Shown here: positions 11,300 through 24,300 of the stretch, in pieces | How the letters are laid out: every line of letters starts with the position of its first letter | How positions within the stretch are numbered: position 1 is the first letter of the stretch | Source: Megalopta genalis | Lineage: Eukaryota; Arthropoda; Insecta; Hymenoptera; Halictidae | Length of the DNA stretch: 64,000 nucleotides | Assembly: GCF_051020955.1 (NCBI RefSeq) | Contig: NW_027476092.1 | Coordinates: 2,778,501-2,842,500 of the forward strand | Direction: 5' to 3' | Program-made: the position numbers and the translations under genes | The notes under the pieces: model-generated | The model's database searches: none | Told to the model about the DNA's origin: nothing | Seen by the model: the letters and a program-made list of their open reading frames with translations, nothing else

Positions 11300-13030
11300 C
11301 ATTTGTTCATTTGTTCATTTGTTCATTTGTTCACTTGTTCATTTGTTCATTGGTTCATTTGTTCATTTGTTCATTTGTCCTTTTGTCCATTTTTTCGTTT
11401 GTTCGTTTGTTCGTTTGTTCGTTTGTTCGTTTGTTCATTTGTTCACTTGTTCAATTGTTCATTTGTTCATTTGTTCATTTGATCATTTGTTCATTTGTTC
11501 ATTTCTTCATTTGTCCATTTGTTCATTTGTCCATTTGTCCATTTGTCCATTTGTTCATTTGTCCATTTGTTCATTTGTTCATTTGTTCATTTGTTCATTT
11601 GTTCATTTGTCCATTTGTCCATTTGTCCATTTGTTCATTTGTCCATTTGTCCATTTGTTCATTTGTTCATTTGCCCATTTGTTCCTTTGTTCATTCGTTC
11701 ATTTGTTCATTTGTTCATTTGTTCATTTGTTCATTTGTTCATTTGTCCATTTGTTCATTTGTTCATTTGTTCATTTGTTCATTTGTTCATTTGTTCATTT
11801 GTTCTTTTGTTCATTTGTTCATTTGTTCATTTGTTCATTTGTTCATTCTTTATTTGTTCATTTGTTCATTTGTTCATTTGTTCATTTGTTCATTTGCTCA
11901 TTTGCTCATTTGCTCATTTGTTCATTTGTTCATTTTTCATTTGTTCATTTGTTCATTTGTTCATTTGTTCATTATTTCATTTGTTCATTTGTTCATTTGT
12001 TCATTTGTTCATTTGTTCATTTGTTCATTTGCTCATTTGTTCAATTGTTCATTTGTTCTTTTGTTCATTTGTTCATTTGTTATTTGTTCATTTGTTCATT
12101 TGTCCATTTGTTCATTTGTCCATTTGTTCATTTGTTCATTTGTTCATTTGTTCATTTGTTCATTTGTTCATTTGTTCATTTGTTCATTTGTTCATTTGTT
12201 CATTTGTTCATTTGTCCAATTGTTCATTTATCCATTTGTCCATTTGTCCATTTGTTCATTTGTCCATTTGTTCATTTGTTCATTTGTTCATTTGTTCATT
12301 TGTTCACTTGTTCATTTGTTCATTGGTTCATTTGTCCATTTGTCCATTTGTTCATTTGTCTATTTCTTCATTTGTTCATTTGTCCATTTGTTCATTTGTT
12401 CATTTGATCATTTGTTCATTTGTTCATTTGTCCATTTGTCCATTTGTTCATTTGTTCATTTGCCCATTTGTTCCTTTGTTCATTCGTTCATTTGTTCATT
12501 TGTTCATTTGTTCATTTGCTCATTTGTTCAATTGTTCATTTGTTCTTTTGTTCATTTGTTCATTTGTTCATTTGTTCATTTGTCCATTTGTCCATTTGTC
12601 CATTTGTTCATTTGTCCATTTGTTCATTTGTTCATTTGTTCATTTGTTCATTTGTTCACTTGTTCATTTGTTCATTGGTTCATTTGTTCATTTGTTCATT
12701 TGTCCTTTTGTCCATTTTTTCGTTTGTTCGTTTGTTCGTTTGTTCGTTTGTTCGTTTGTTCATTTGTTCACTTGTTCAATTGTTCATTTGTTCATTTGTT
12801 CATTTGATCATTTGTTCATTTGTTCATTTCTTCATTTGTCCATTTGTTCATTTGTCCATTTGTCCATTTGTCCATTTGTTCATTTGTCCATTTGTTCATT
12901 TGTTCATTTGTTCATTTGTTCATTTGTTCATTTGTCCATTTGTCCATTTGTCCATTTGTTCATTTGTCCATTTGTCCATTTGTTCATTTGTTCATTTGCC
13001 CATTTGTTCCTTTGTTCATTCGTTCATTTG
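11300..13030. repeat. Local duplication, 1,325-bp period, private to segment 2
   Basis: The rare TCCTTTTG plus TTCG run occurs at 11,378 and 12,703, and the rare GCCCATTTG unit at 11,673 and 12,998, both pairs 1,325 bp apart. A further GCCCATTTG copy at 12,462 lies 536 bp (67 units) before 12,998. The corresponding region of segments 4 and 5 has a single TCCTTTTG run (near 25,245 and 33,050). Confidence 0.8.
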
Positions 13031-13118
13031 TTCATTTGTTCATTTGTTCATTTGCTCATTTGTTCAATTGTTCATTTGTTCTTTTGTTCATTTGTTCATT
13101 TGTTCATTTGTTCATTTG

Positions 13119-13182
13119 TCCATTTGTCCATTTGTCCATTTGTCCATTTGTCCATTTGTCCATTTGTCCATTTGTCCATTTG
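13119..13182. repeat. Run of eight TCCATTTG units
   Basis: Eight identical variant units in a row, also present at 35,198-35,261. This is the longest homogeneous TCC run seen; other TCC runs have two to five units. Confidence 0.87.
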
Positions 13183-13326
13183 TTCATTTGTTCATTTGTT
13201 CATTTGTTCATTTGTTCATTTGTTCATTTGTTCATTTGCTCATTTGTTCATTTGTTCATTTGTTCATTTGTTCATTAGTTCATTTGTTCATTTGTTCATT
13301 TGTTCATTTGTTCATATGTTCATTAG

Positions 13327-13622
13327 TTCATTTGTTCATTTGTTCATTTGTTCATTTGTTCATTTGTTCATTTGTTCATTTGTTCATTTGTTCATTTGTT
13401 CATTTGTTCATTTGTTCATTTGTTCATTTGTTCATTTGTTCATTTGTTCATTTGTTCATTTGTTCATTTGTTCATTTGTTCATTTGTTCATTTGTTCATT
13501 TGTTCATTTGTTCATTTGTTCATTTGTTCATTTGTTCATTTGTTCATTTGTTCATTTGTTCATTTGTTCATTTGTTCATTTGTTCATTTGTTCATTTGTT
13601 CATTTGTTCATTTGTTCATTTG
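13327..13622. repeat. Perfect TTCATTTG run, 37 units
   Basis: Lies between TTCATTAG and TTCATATG units. Its counterpart at 35,438-35,757 has 40 units. Confidence 0.85.
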
Positions 13623-15583
13623 TTCATATGTTCATTTGTTCATATGTTTATTTGTTCATTTGTCGATTTGAACATTTGTTCACTTGTTCATTTGTTCATT
13701 TGTTCATTTGTTCGTTTGTTCATTTGTTCGTTTGTTCGTTTGTTCCTTTGTTGATTTGTTCATTCGATCACTTGTTCATTCGTTCACTTGTTCATTCGTT
13801 CACTTGTTCATTCGTTCACTTGTTCATTCGTTCACTTGTTCATTCGTTCACTTGTTCGTTCGTTCACTTGTTCACTTGTTCATTTGTTCATTTGTTCATT
13901 TGTTCATTCGTTCATTCGTTCACTTGTTCATTCGTTCACTTGTTCAATTGTTCATTTGTTCTTTTGTTCATTTGTTCATTTGCTTATTTGTTCATTTGTT
14001 CATTTGTTCATTTGTTCAGTTGTTAATTTGTTAATTTGTTCATTTGTTCAATTGTTCACTTGTTCATTTGTTCATTTGTTCATTTGTTCATTTGTTCATT
14101 GGTTCATTTGTTCATTTGTTCATTTGTTCATTTGTTCATTTGTTCATTTGTTCATTTGTTCTTTTGTTCATTTGTTCATTTGTTCATTTGTTCATTTGTT
14201 CAATTGTTCATTTGTTCATTTGTTCATTTGTTCATTTGTTCATTTGTTCATTTGTTCATTTGTCTATTTCTTCATTTGTTCATTTGTCCATTTGTTCATT
14301 TGTTCATTTGATCATTTGTTCATTTGTTCATTTGTTCATTTGTTCATTTGTTCAATTGTTCATTTGTCCATTTGTCAATTTGTTCATTTGTCCATTTGTT
14401 CATTTGTTCATTTGTTCATTTGTTCATTTGTTCAATTGTTCATTTGTTCTTTTGTTCATTTGTTCATTTGCTTATTTGTTCATTTGTTCCTTTGTTCATT
14501 TGTTCAGTTGTTAATTTGTTCATTTGTTCATTTTTTTCACTTGTTCATTTGTTCATTTTTTCATATGTTCATTTGTTCATTTGTTCATTTGCTCATTTGC
14601 TCATTTGCTCATTTGTTGATTTGTTCATTTTTCATTTGTTCATTTGTTCATTTGTTCATTATTTCATTTGTTCATTTGTTCATTTGTTCAATTGTTCATT
14701 TGTTCATTTGTTCATTTGATCATTTGTTCATTTGTTCATTTCTTCATTTGTTCATTTGTCCATTTGTTCATTTGTCTATTTCCTCATTTGTTCATTTGTC
14801 CATTTGTTCATTTGTTCATTTGTTCATTTGTTCATTTGTTCATTTGTTCATTTGTTCATTTGTTCATTTGTTCATTTGTTCATTTGTTCATTTGTTCATT
14901 TGTTCATTTGTCCATTTGTCCATTTGTTCATTTGTTCATTTGTTCATTTGTTCATTTGTTCATTTGTTCATTTGTTCATTTGTTCATTTGTTCATTTGTT
15001 CATTTGTTCATTTGTTCATTTGTTCATTTGTTCATTTGTTCATTTGTTCATTTGTTCATTTGTTCATTTGTTCATTTGTTCATTTGTTAATTTGTCCATT
15101 TGTCCATTCGTCCATTTGTCCATTCGTCCATTCGTTCATTTGTCCATTTGTTCATGTGTTCATTTGTTCATTTGTTCATTTGTTCATTTGTTCATTTGTT
15201 CATTTGTTCATTTGTTCATTTGTTCATTTGTTCATTTGTTCATTTGTTCATTTGTTCATTTGTTCATTTGTTCATTTGTTCATTTGTTCATTTGTTCATT
15301 TGAACATTTGTTCATTCGCTTTATTTGTTCATTCGTTCATTAGTTCATTTGTCCATTTGTGCATTTGTTCACTTGTTCATTTGTTCATTTGTTCGTTTGT
15401 TCTTTTGTTCGTTTGTTCGTTTGTTCGTTTGTTCATTTGTTGATTTGTTCATTTGTTCATTTGTTCGTTTGTTCATTTGTTCGTTTGTCCATTTGTTCAT
15501 TTGTTCATTTGTTCATTTGTTCATTTGTTCATTTGTTCATTTGTTCATTTGTTCTTTTGTTCATTTGTTCATTTGTTCATTCG

Positions 15584-15647
15584 TTCACTTGTTCACTCGT
15601 TCACTTGTTCACTCGTTCACTTGTTCACTCGTTCACTTGTTCACTTG
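15584..15647. repeat. 16-bp dimer array with three TTCACTCG units
   Basis: 64 bp, the same length as 1749-1812. The GAAC junctions flanking it are 457 bp apart. Confidence 0.87.
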
Positions 15648-16701
15648 TTCATTTGTTCATTTGTTCATTCGTTTATTCGTTCACTTGTTCATTCGTTCAC
15701 TTGTTCAATTGTTCATTCGTTCTTTTGTTCATTTGTTCATTTGCTTATTTGTTCATTTGAACATTTGTTCATTCGCTTTATTTGTTCATTCGTTCATTAG
15801 TTCATTTGTTCATTAGTTCATTTGTCCATTTGTGCATTTGTTCACTTGTTCATTTGTTCATTTTTTCGTTTGTTCTTTTGTTCGTTTGTTCGTTTGCTCG
15901 TTTGTTCATTTGTTGATTTGTTCATTTGTTCATTTGTTCGTTTGTTCATATGTTCATTTGTTCATTTGTTCATTTGTTCATTTGTTCATTTGTTCATTTG
16001 TTCTTTTGTTCATTTGTTCATTTGTTCATTTGTTCAATCTTCATTTGTTCATTTGTTCATTTGTTCAATCTTCATTTGTTCATTTGTTCATTTGTTCATT
16101 TGTTCATTTGTTCATTTGTTCATTTGCTCATTTGCTCATTTGCTCATTTGCTCATTTGCTCATTTGTTCATTTGTTCATTTTTCATTTGTTCATTTGTTC
16201 ATTTGTTCATTTGTTCATTTGTTCATTTGTTCATTTGTTCAGTTGTTCATTTGTTCATTATTTCATTTGTTCATTCGTTCATTCGTTCATTTGTTCATAT
16301 GTTCATTTGTTCATTTGTTCATTTCTTCATTTCTTCATTTGTTCATTTGTTCATTTGTTCACTTGTTCATTTGTTCATTTGTCCATTTGTCCATTTGTCC
16401 ATTTGTCCATTTGTTCATTTGTTCATTTGTTCATTTGTTCATTTGTTCATTTGTTCATTTGTTCATTTGTTCATTTGTTCATTTGTTCATTTGTTCATTT
16501 GTTCATTTGTTCATTTGTTCATTTGTTCACTTGTTCATTTGTTCATTTGTTCATTTGTTCATTTGTTCATTTGTTCATTTGTTCATTTGTTCATTTGTTC
16601 ATTTGTTCATTTGTTCATTTGTTCATTTGTTCATTCGTTCATTAGTTCATTTGTTCATTAGTTCATTTGTTCATTTGTTCATTTGTTCAATTGTTCACTT
16701 G

Positions 16702-16949
16702 TTCATTTGTTCATTTGTTCATTTGTTCATTTGTTCATTTGTTCATTTGTTCATTTGTTCATTTGTTCATTTGTTCATTTGTTCATTTGTTCATTTGTTC
16801 ATTTGTTCATTTGTTCATTTGTTCATTTGTTCATTTGTTCATTTGTTCATTTGTTCATTTGTTCATTTGTTCATTTGTTCATTTGTTCATTTGTTCATTT
16901 GTTCATTTGTTCATTTGTTCATTTGTTCATTTGTTCATTTGTTCATTTG
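16702..16949. repeat. Perfect TTCATTTG run, 31 units
   Basis: Same slot as 2891-3106, four units longer. Confidence 0.85.
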
Positions 16950-19900
16950 TTCACTTGTTCATTTGTTCATTTGTTCATTTGAACATTTGTTCATTCGCTT
17001 TATTTGTTCATTCGTTCATTAGTTCATTTGTTCATTAGTTCATTTGTCCATTTGTGCATTTGTTCACTTGTTCATTTGTTCATTAGTTCGTTTGTTCTTT
17101 TGTTCGTTTGTTCGTTTGTTCGTTTGTTCATTTGTTGCTTTGTTCATTTGTTCATTTGTTCGTTTGTTCATTTGTTCGTTTGTTCGTTTGTTCGTTTGTT
17201 CATTTGTTCATTGGTTCATTTGTTCATTTGTTCAATTGTTCATTTGTTCTTTTGTTCATTTGTTCATTTGCTTATTTGTTCATTTGTTCATATGTTCATT
17301 TGTTCATATGTTCATATGTTCATATGTTCATTTGTTCATTTGTTCATTTGTTCATTTGTTCATTTGTTCATTTGTTCATTTGTTCATTTGTTCATTTGTT
17401 CATTTGTTCATTTGTTCATTTGTTCATTTGTTCATTTGTTCATTTGTTCATTTGTTCATTTGTTCATTAGTTCATTTGTTCATTTGTTCATTTGTTCATT
17501 TGTTCATTTGTTCATTTGTTCATTTGTTCATTTGTTCATTTGTTCATTTGTTCATTTGTTCATTAGTTCATTTGTTCATTAGTTCATTTGTCCATTTGTG
17601 CATTTGTTCACTTGTTCATTTGTTCATTAGTTCGTTTGTTCTTTTGTTCGTTTGTTCGTTTGTTCGTTTGTTCATTTGTTGATTTGTTCATTTGTTCATT
17701 TGTTCGTTTGTTCATTTGTTCATTTGTTCGTTTGTTCGTTTGTTCCTTTGTTGATTTGTTCATTCGTTCACTTGTTCATTCGTTCACTTGTTCATTCGTT
17801 CACTTGTTCATTCGTTCACTTGTTCATTCGTTCACTTGTTCATTCGTTCACTTGTTCACTTGTTCATTTGTTCATTTGTTCATTTGTTCATTCGTTCATT
17901 CGTTCACTTGTTCATTCGTTCACTTGTTCAATTGTTCATTTGTTCTTTTGTTCATTTGTTCATTTGCTTATTTGTTCATTTGTTCATTTGTTCATTTGTT
18001 CAGTTGTTAATTTGTTAATTTGTTCATTTGTTCAATTGTTCACTTGTTCATTTGTTCATTTGTTCATTTGTTCATTTGTTCATTTGTTCATTGGTTCATT
18101 TGTTCATTTGTTCATTTGTTCATTTGTTCATTTGTTCATTTGTTCATTTGTTCATTTGTTCATTTGTTCATTTGTTCATTTGTTCATTTGTCCATTTGTC
18201 CATTTGTTCATTTGTTCATTTGTTCATTTGTTCATTTGTTCATTTGTTCATTTGTTCATTTGTTCATTTGTTCATTTGTTCATTTGTTCATTTGTTCATT
18301 TGTTCATTTGTTCATTTGTTCATTTGCTCATTTGCTCATTTGCTCATTTGTTCATTTGTTCATTTTTCATTTGTTCATTTGTTCATTTGTTCATTTGTTC
18401 ATTATTTCATTTGTTCATTTGTTCATTTGTTCATTTGTTCATTTGTTCATTTGCTCATTTGTTCAATTGTTCATTTGTTCTTTTGTTCATTTGTTCATTT
18501 GTTATTTGTTCATTTGTTCATTTGTCCATTTGTTCATTTGTCCATTTGTTCATTTGTTCATTTGTTCATTTGTTCATTTGTTCATTTGTTCATTTGTTCA
18601 TTTGTTCATTTGTTCATTTGTTCATTTGTTCATTTGTCCAATTGTTCATTTATCCATTTGTCCATTTGTCCATTTGTTCATTTGTCCATTTGTTCATTTG
18701 TTCATTTGTTCATTTGTTCATTTGTTCACTTGTTCATTTGTTCATTGGTTCATTTGTCCATTTGTCCATTTGTTCATTTGTCTATTTCTTCATTTGTTCA
18801 TTTGTCCATTTGTTCATTTGTTCATTTGATCATTTGTTCATTTGTTCATTTGTCCATTTGTCCATTTGTCCATTTGTTCATTTGTCCATTTGATCATTTG
18901 TTCATTTGTTCATTTGTTCATTTGTTCATTTGTCCATTTGTTCATTTGCCCATTTGTTCATTTGTCCATTTGTTCATTTGTTCATTTGTCCATTTGTTCA
19001 TTTGTTCATTTGTTCATTTGTTCATTTGTTCATTTGTTCATTTGTTCATTTGTCCATTTGTTCATTTGTTCATTTGTTCATTTGTTCATTTGTTCATTTG
19101 TTCATTTGTTCATTTGTTCATTCTTCATTTGTTCATTTGTTCATTTGTTCATTTGCTCATTTGCTCATTTGCTCATTTGTTCATTTGTTCATTTTTCATT
19201 TGTTCATTTGTTCATTTGTTCATTTGTTCATTTGTTCATTTGTTCATTTGTTCATTTGTTCATTATTTCATTTGTTCATTTGTTCATTTGTTCATTTGTT
19301 CATTTGTTCAATTGTTCATTTGTTCTTTTGTTCATTTGTTCATTTGCTTATTTGTTCATTTGTTCATTTGTTCATTTGTTCAGTTCTTAATTTGTTCATT
19401 TGTTCATTTTTTTCATTTGTTCATTTGTTCATTTTTTCATATGTTCATTTGTTCATTTGTTCATTTGCTCATTTGCTCATTTGCTCATTTGATCATTTGT
19501 TCATTTGTTCATTTGTCCATTTCTCCATTTGTCCATTTGTTCATATGTTCATTTGTTCATTTGTTCATTTGTTCATTTGTTCATTTGTTCATTTGTTCAT
19601 TTGTCCATTTGTTCATTTGTTCATTTGTTCATTTGTTCATTTGTTCATTTGTTCATTTGTTCATTATTTCATTTGTTCATTTGTTCATTTGTTCATTTGT
19701 TCATTTGTTCAATTGTTCATTTGTTCTTTTGTTCATTTGTTCATTTGCTTATTTGTTCATTTGTTCATTTGTTCATTTGTTCAGTTCTTAATTTGTTCAT
19801 TTGTTCATTTTTTTCATTTGTTCATTTGTTCATTTGTTCATTTGTTCATTTGTTCATTTGTTCACTTGTTCATTTGTTCATTTGTCCATTTGTCCATTTG

Positions 19901-20260
19901 TCCATTTGTCCATTTGTTCATTTGTTCATTTGTTCATTTGTTCATTTGTTCATTTGTTCATTTGTTCATTTGTTCATTTGTTCATTTGTTCATTTGTTCA
20001 TTTGTTCACTTGTTCATTTGTTCATTTGTTCATTTGTTCATTTGTTCATTTGTTCATTTGTTCATTTGTTCATTTGTTCATTTGTTCATTTGTTCATTTG
20101 TTCATTTGTTCATTTGTTCATTTGTTCATTTGTTCATTTGTTCATTTGTTCATTTGTTCATTCGTTCATTAGTTCATTTGTTCATTAGTTCATTTGTTCA
20201 TTTGTTCATTTGTTCAATTGTTCACTTGTTCATTTGTTCATTTGTACATTTGTTCACTTG

Positions 20261-20572
20261 TTCATTTGTTCATTTGTTCATTTGTTCATTTGTTCATTTG
20301 TTCATTTGTTCATTTGTTCATTTGTTCATTTGTTCATTTGTTCATTTGTTCATTTGTTCATTTGTTCATTTGTTCATTTGTTCATTTGTTCATTTGTTCA
20401 TTTGTTCATTTGTTCATTTGTTCATTTGTTCATTTGTTCATTTGTTCATTTGTTCATTTGTTCATTTGTTCATTTGTTCATTTGTTCATTTGTTCATTTG
20501 TTCATTTGTTCATTTGTTCATTTGTTCATTTGTTCATTTGTTCATTTGTTCATTTGTTCATTTGTTCATTTG
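20261..20572. repeat. Perfect TTCATTTG run, 39 units
   Basis: Same slot and length as 6410-6721. Confidence 0.85.
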
Positions 20573-21190
20573 AACATTTGTTCATTCGCTTTATTTGTTC
20601 ATTCGTTCATTAGTTCATTTGTTCATTAGTTCATTTGTCCATTTGTGCATTTGTTCACTTGTTCATTTGTTCATTTGTTCGTTTGTTCTTTTGTTCGTTT
20701 GTTCGTTTGTTCGTTTGTTCATTTGTTGATTTGTTCATTTGTTCATTTGTTCGTTTGTTCATTTGTTCATTTGTTCATTTGTTCATTTGTTCATTTGTTC
20801 ATTTGTTCATTTGTTCATTTGTTCATTTGTTCATTTGTTCATTTGTTCATTTGTTCATTTGTTCATTTGTTCATTTGTTCATTTGTTCATTTGTTCATTT
20901 GAACATTTGTTCATTCGCTTTATTTGTTCATTCGTTCATTAGTTCATTTGTTCATTAGTTCATTTGTCCATTTGTGCATTTGTTCACTTGTTCATTTGTT
21001 CATTTGTTCGTTTGTTCTTTTGTTCGTTTGTTCGTTTGTTCGTTTGTTCATTTGTTGATTTGTTCATTTGTTCATTTGTTCGTTTGTTCATTTGTTCGTT
21101 TGTCCATTTGTTCATTTGTTCATTTGTTCATTTGTTCATTTGTTCATTTGTTCATTTGTTCTTTTGTTCATTTGTTCATTTGTTCATTCG

Positions 21191-21310
21191 TTCACTTGTT
21201 CACTCGTTCACTTGTTCACTCGTTCACTTGTTCACTCGTTCACTTGTTCACTCGTTCACTTGTTCACTCGTTCACTCGTTCACTTGTTCACTCGTTCACT
21301 TGTTCACTTG
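21191..21310. repeat. 16-bp dimer array with seven TTCACTCG units
   Basis: 120 bp, matching 7340-7459 including the adjacent CTCG pair. The flanking junctions are 521 bp apart, exactly 64 bp more than around the three-copy form at 15,584. Confidence 0.87.
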
Positions 21311-24300
21311 TTCATTTGTTCATTTGTTCATTCGTTCATTCGTTCACTTGTTCATTCGTTCACTTGTTCAATTGTTCATTCGTTCTTTTGTTCATTTGTT
21401 CATTTGCTCATTTGTTCATTTGAACATTTGTTCATTCGCTTTATTTGTTCATTCGTTCATTAGTTCATTTGTTCATTAGTTCATTTGTCCATTTGTGCAT
21501 TTGTTCACTTGTTCATTTGTTCATTTTTTCGTTTGTTCTTTTGTTCGTTTGTTCGTTTGCTCGTTTGTTCATTTGTTGATTTGTTCATTTGTTCATTTGT
21601 TCGTTTGTTCATTTGTTCATTTGTTCATTTGTTCATTTGTTCATTTGTTCATTTGTTCATTTGTTCATTTGTTCTTTTGTTCATTTGTTCATTTGTTCAT
21701 TTGTTCAATCTTCATTTGTTCATTTGTTCATTTGTTCAATCTTCATTTGTTCATTTGTTCATTTGTTCATTTGTTCATTTGTTCATTTGTTCATTTGCTC
21801 ATTTGCTCATTTGCTCATTTGCTCATTTGCTCATTTGTTCATTTGTTCATTTTTCATTTGTTCATTTGTTCATTTGTTCATTTGTTCATTTGTTCATTTG
21901 TTCATTTGTTCATTATTTCATTTGTTCATTCGTTCATTCGTTCATTTGTTCATATGTTCATTTGTTCATTTGTTCATTTCTTCATTTCTTCATTTGTTCA
22001 TTTGTTCATTTGTTCAATTGTTCATTTGTTCATTTGTTCATTTGTTCATTTGTTCATTTGTTCATTTGTCTATTTCTTCATTTGTTCATTTGTCCATTTG
22101 TTCATTTGTTCATTTGATCATTTGTTCATTTGTTCATTTGTTCATTTGTTCATTTGTTCATTTGTCCATTTGTCCATTTGTTCATTTGTCCATTTGTTCA
22201 TTTGTTCATTTGTTCATTTGTTCATTTGTTCAATTGTTCATTTGTTCTTTTGTTCATTTGTTCATTTGCTTATTTGTTCATTTGTTCCTTTGTTCATTTG
22301 TTCAGTTGTTAATTTGTTCATTTGTTCATTTTTTTTCATTTGTTCATTTGTTCATTTTTTCATATGTTCATTTGTTCATTTGTTCATTTGCTCATTTGCT
22401 CATTTGCTCATTTGTTGATTTGTTCATTTTTCATTTGTTCATTTGTTCATTTGTTCATTTGTTCATTATTTCATTTGTTCATTTGTTCATTTGTTCAATT
22501 GTTCATTTGTTCATTTGTTCATTTGATCATTTGTTCATTTGTTCATTTCTTCATTTGTCTATTTCTTCATTTGTTCATTTGTCCATTTGTTCATTTGTTC
22601 ATTTGTTCATTTGTTCATTTGTTCATTTGTTCATATGTTCATTTGTTCATTTGTTCATATGTTCATTTGTTCATTTGTTCATATGTTCATTAGTTCATTT
22701 GTCCATTTGTTCATTTGTTCACTTGTTCATTTGTTCATTTGTTCATTCTTCATTTGTTCATTTGTACAATTGTTCATTTGTTCATTTGTTTATTTGTTCA
22801 TTTGTTCATTTGATCATTTGTTCATTTGTTCATTTGTTCATTTGTTCATTTGTACATTTGATCATTTGTTCATTTGTTCATTTGTTCATTTGTCCATTTG
22901 TCCATTTGTCCATTTGTTCATTTGTTCATTTGTTCATTTGTTCATTTGTTCATTTGTTCATTTGTTCATTTGTTCATTTGTTCACTTGTTCATTTGTTCA
23001 TTTGTTCATTTGTTCATTTGTTCATTTGTTCATTTGTTCATTTGTTCATTTGTTCATTTGTTCATTTGTTGATTTGTTCATTCGTTCATTTGTTCATTTG
23101 TTCATTTGTTCATTTGTTCATTTGTTCATTTGTTCATTTGTTCATTCGTTCATTTGTTCATTTGTTCATTAGTTCATTAGTTCATTTGTCCATTTGTGCA
23201 TATGTTCACTTGTTCATTTGTCCATTTGTGCATTTGTTCACTTGTTCATTTGTTCATTTGTTCATTTGTTCGTTTGTTCGTTTGTCCATTTGTTGATTTG
23301 TTCATTTGTTCATTTGTTCGTTTGTTCATTTGTTCGTTTGTTCGTATGTCCGTTTGTTCATTTGTTGATTTGTTCATTGGTTCATTTGTTCAATTGTTCA
23401 TTTGTTCATTTGTTCATTCGTTCATTCGTTCACTTGTTCACTCGTTCACTTGTTCACTTGTTCATTTGTTCATTTGTTCATTCGTTCATTCGTTCACTTG
23501 TTCATTCGTTCACTTGTTCAATTGTTCATTTGTTCTTTTGTTCATTTGTTCACTTGTTCACTTGTTCACTTGTTCATTTGTTCATATGTTCATTTGTTCA
23601 TATGTTCATTTGTCCATATGTTCATTTGTTCATATGTTCATTTGTTCATTTGTTCATTTGTTCATTTGTTCTTTTGTTCATTTGTTCATTTGTTCATTTG
23701 TTCACTTGTTCATTTGTTCATTTGCTCATTTGTTCATTTGTTCATTTGTTCATTTGTTCATTTGTTCTTTTGTTCATTTGTTCATTTCTTCATTTGTTCA
23801 TTCTTCATTTGTTCATTTGTCCATTTGTTCATTTGTTCATTTGTTCATTTGTTCATTTGTTCATTTGTTCATTTGTTCATTTGTTCATTTGCTCATTTGC
23901 TCATTTGCTCATTAGCTCATTTGCTCATTTGCTCATTTGCTCATTTGTTCATTTGTTCATTTTTCATTTGTTCATTTGTTCATTTGTTCATTTGTTCATT
24001 TGTTCATTTGTTCATTTGCTCATTTGTTCTTTATTTCATTAGTTCATTCGTTCATTCGTTCATTCGTTCATTTGTTCATTTGTTCATATGTCCATTTGTT
24101 CATTTGTTCATTTGTTCATTTGTTCAATTGTTCATTTGTTCATTTGTTCATTTGTTCATTTGTTCTTTTGTTCATTTGTTCATTTGTTCATTTGTTCATT
24201 TGTTCATTTGTTCATTTGTTCATTTGTTCATTTGTTCACTTGTTCACTTGTTCATTTGTTCATTTGTTCATTTGTTCATTTGTTCATTTGTTCATTTGTT

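Larger units (their letters stand above)
5662..13118. repeat. HOR segment 2, 7.8 kb type, with private internal duplications
   Basis: The left limit is set at a rare variant, a TCCATTTC unit next to TCCATTTG (near 5688), which recurs at about 19,521, 26,985, 27,337 and 34,795. The segment carries three GAAC junction modules (near 6721, 7050 and 7570) and one variant junction with TTCATTCA (10,475). It aligns to 19,505-26,305 with displacement growing from 13,843 to 13,875 in 8-bp steps. Beyond about 12,440 the alignment to the later copy ends. The sequence there repeats its own 11.3-11.7 kb region instead (displacement 1,325 bp), a duplication not seen in the copies at 25.2 or 33.0 kb. Confidence 0.8.
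13119..19504. repeat. HOR segment 3, 6 kb type, second copy
   Basis: It begins with eight consecutive TCCATTTG units (13,119-13,182), then a 37-unit perfect TTCATTTG run (13,327-13,622), then a CATATG-rich transition and TTCATTCG/TTCACTTG dimers. From 13,828 it repeats segment 1. Junction modules lie near 15,300, 15,757 and 16,979, matching those at 1457, 1922 and 3136. Relative to segment 1 it gains and loses blocks of 8, 16, 24 and 32 bp. A TTCAGTTG unit near 16,240 is private to this copy. No gene is visible. Confidence 0.82.

Noticed and set aside
11495..14026. 843-codon open frame that looks like a Cys-rich hydrophobic membrane protein
   Set aside because: The apparent membrane-like FICSFVHL periodicity is the translation of (TTCATTTG)3. 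The frame runs across two different HOR segments, and other frames over the same bases give the same peptide.
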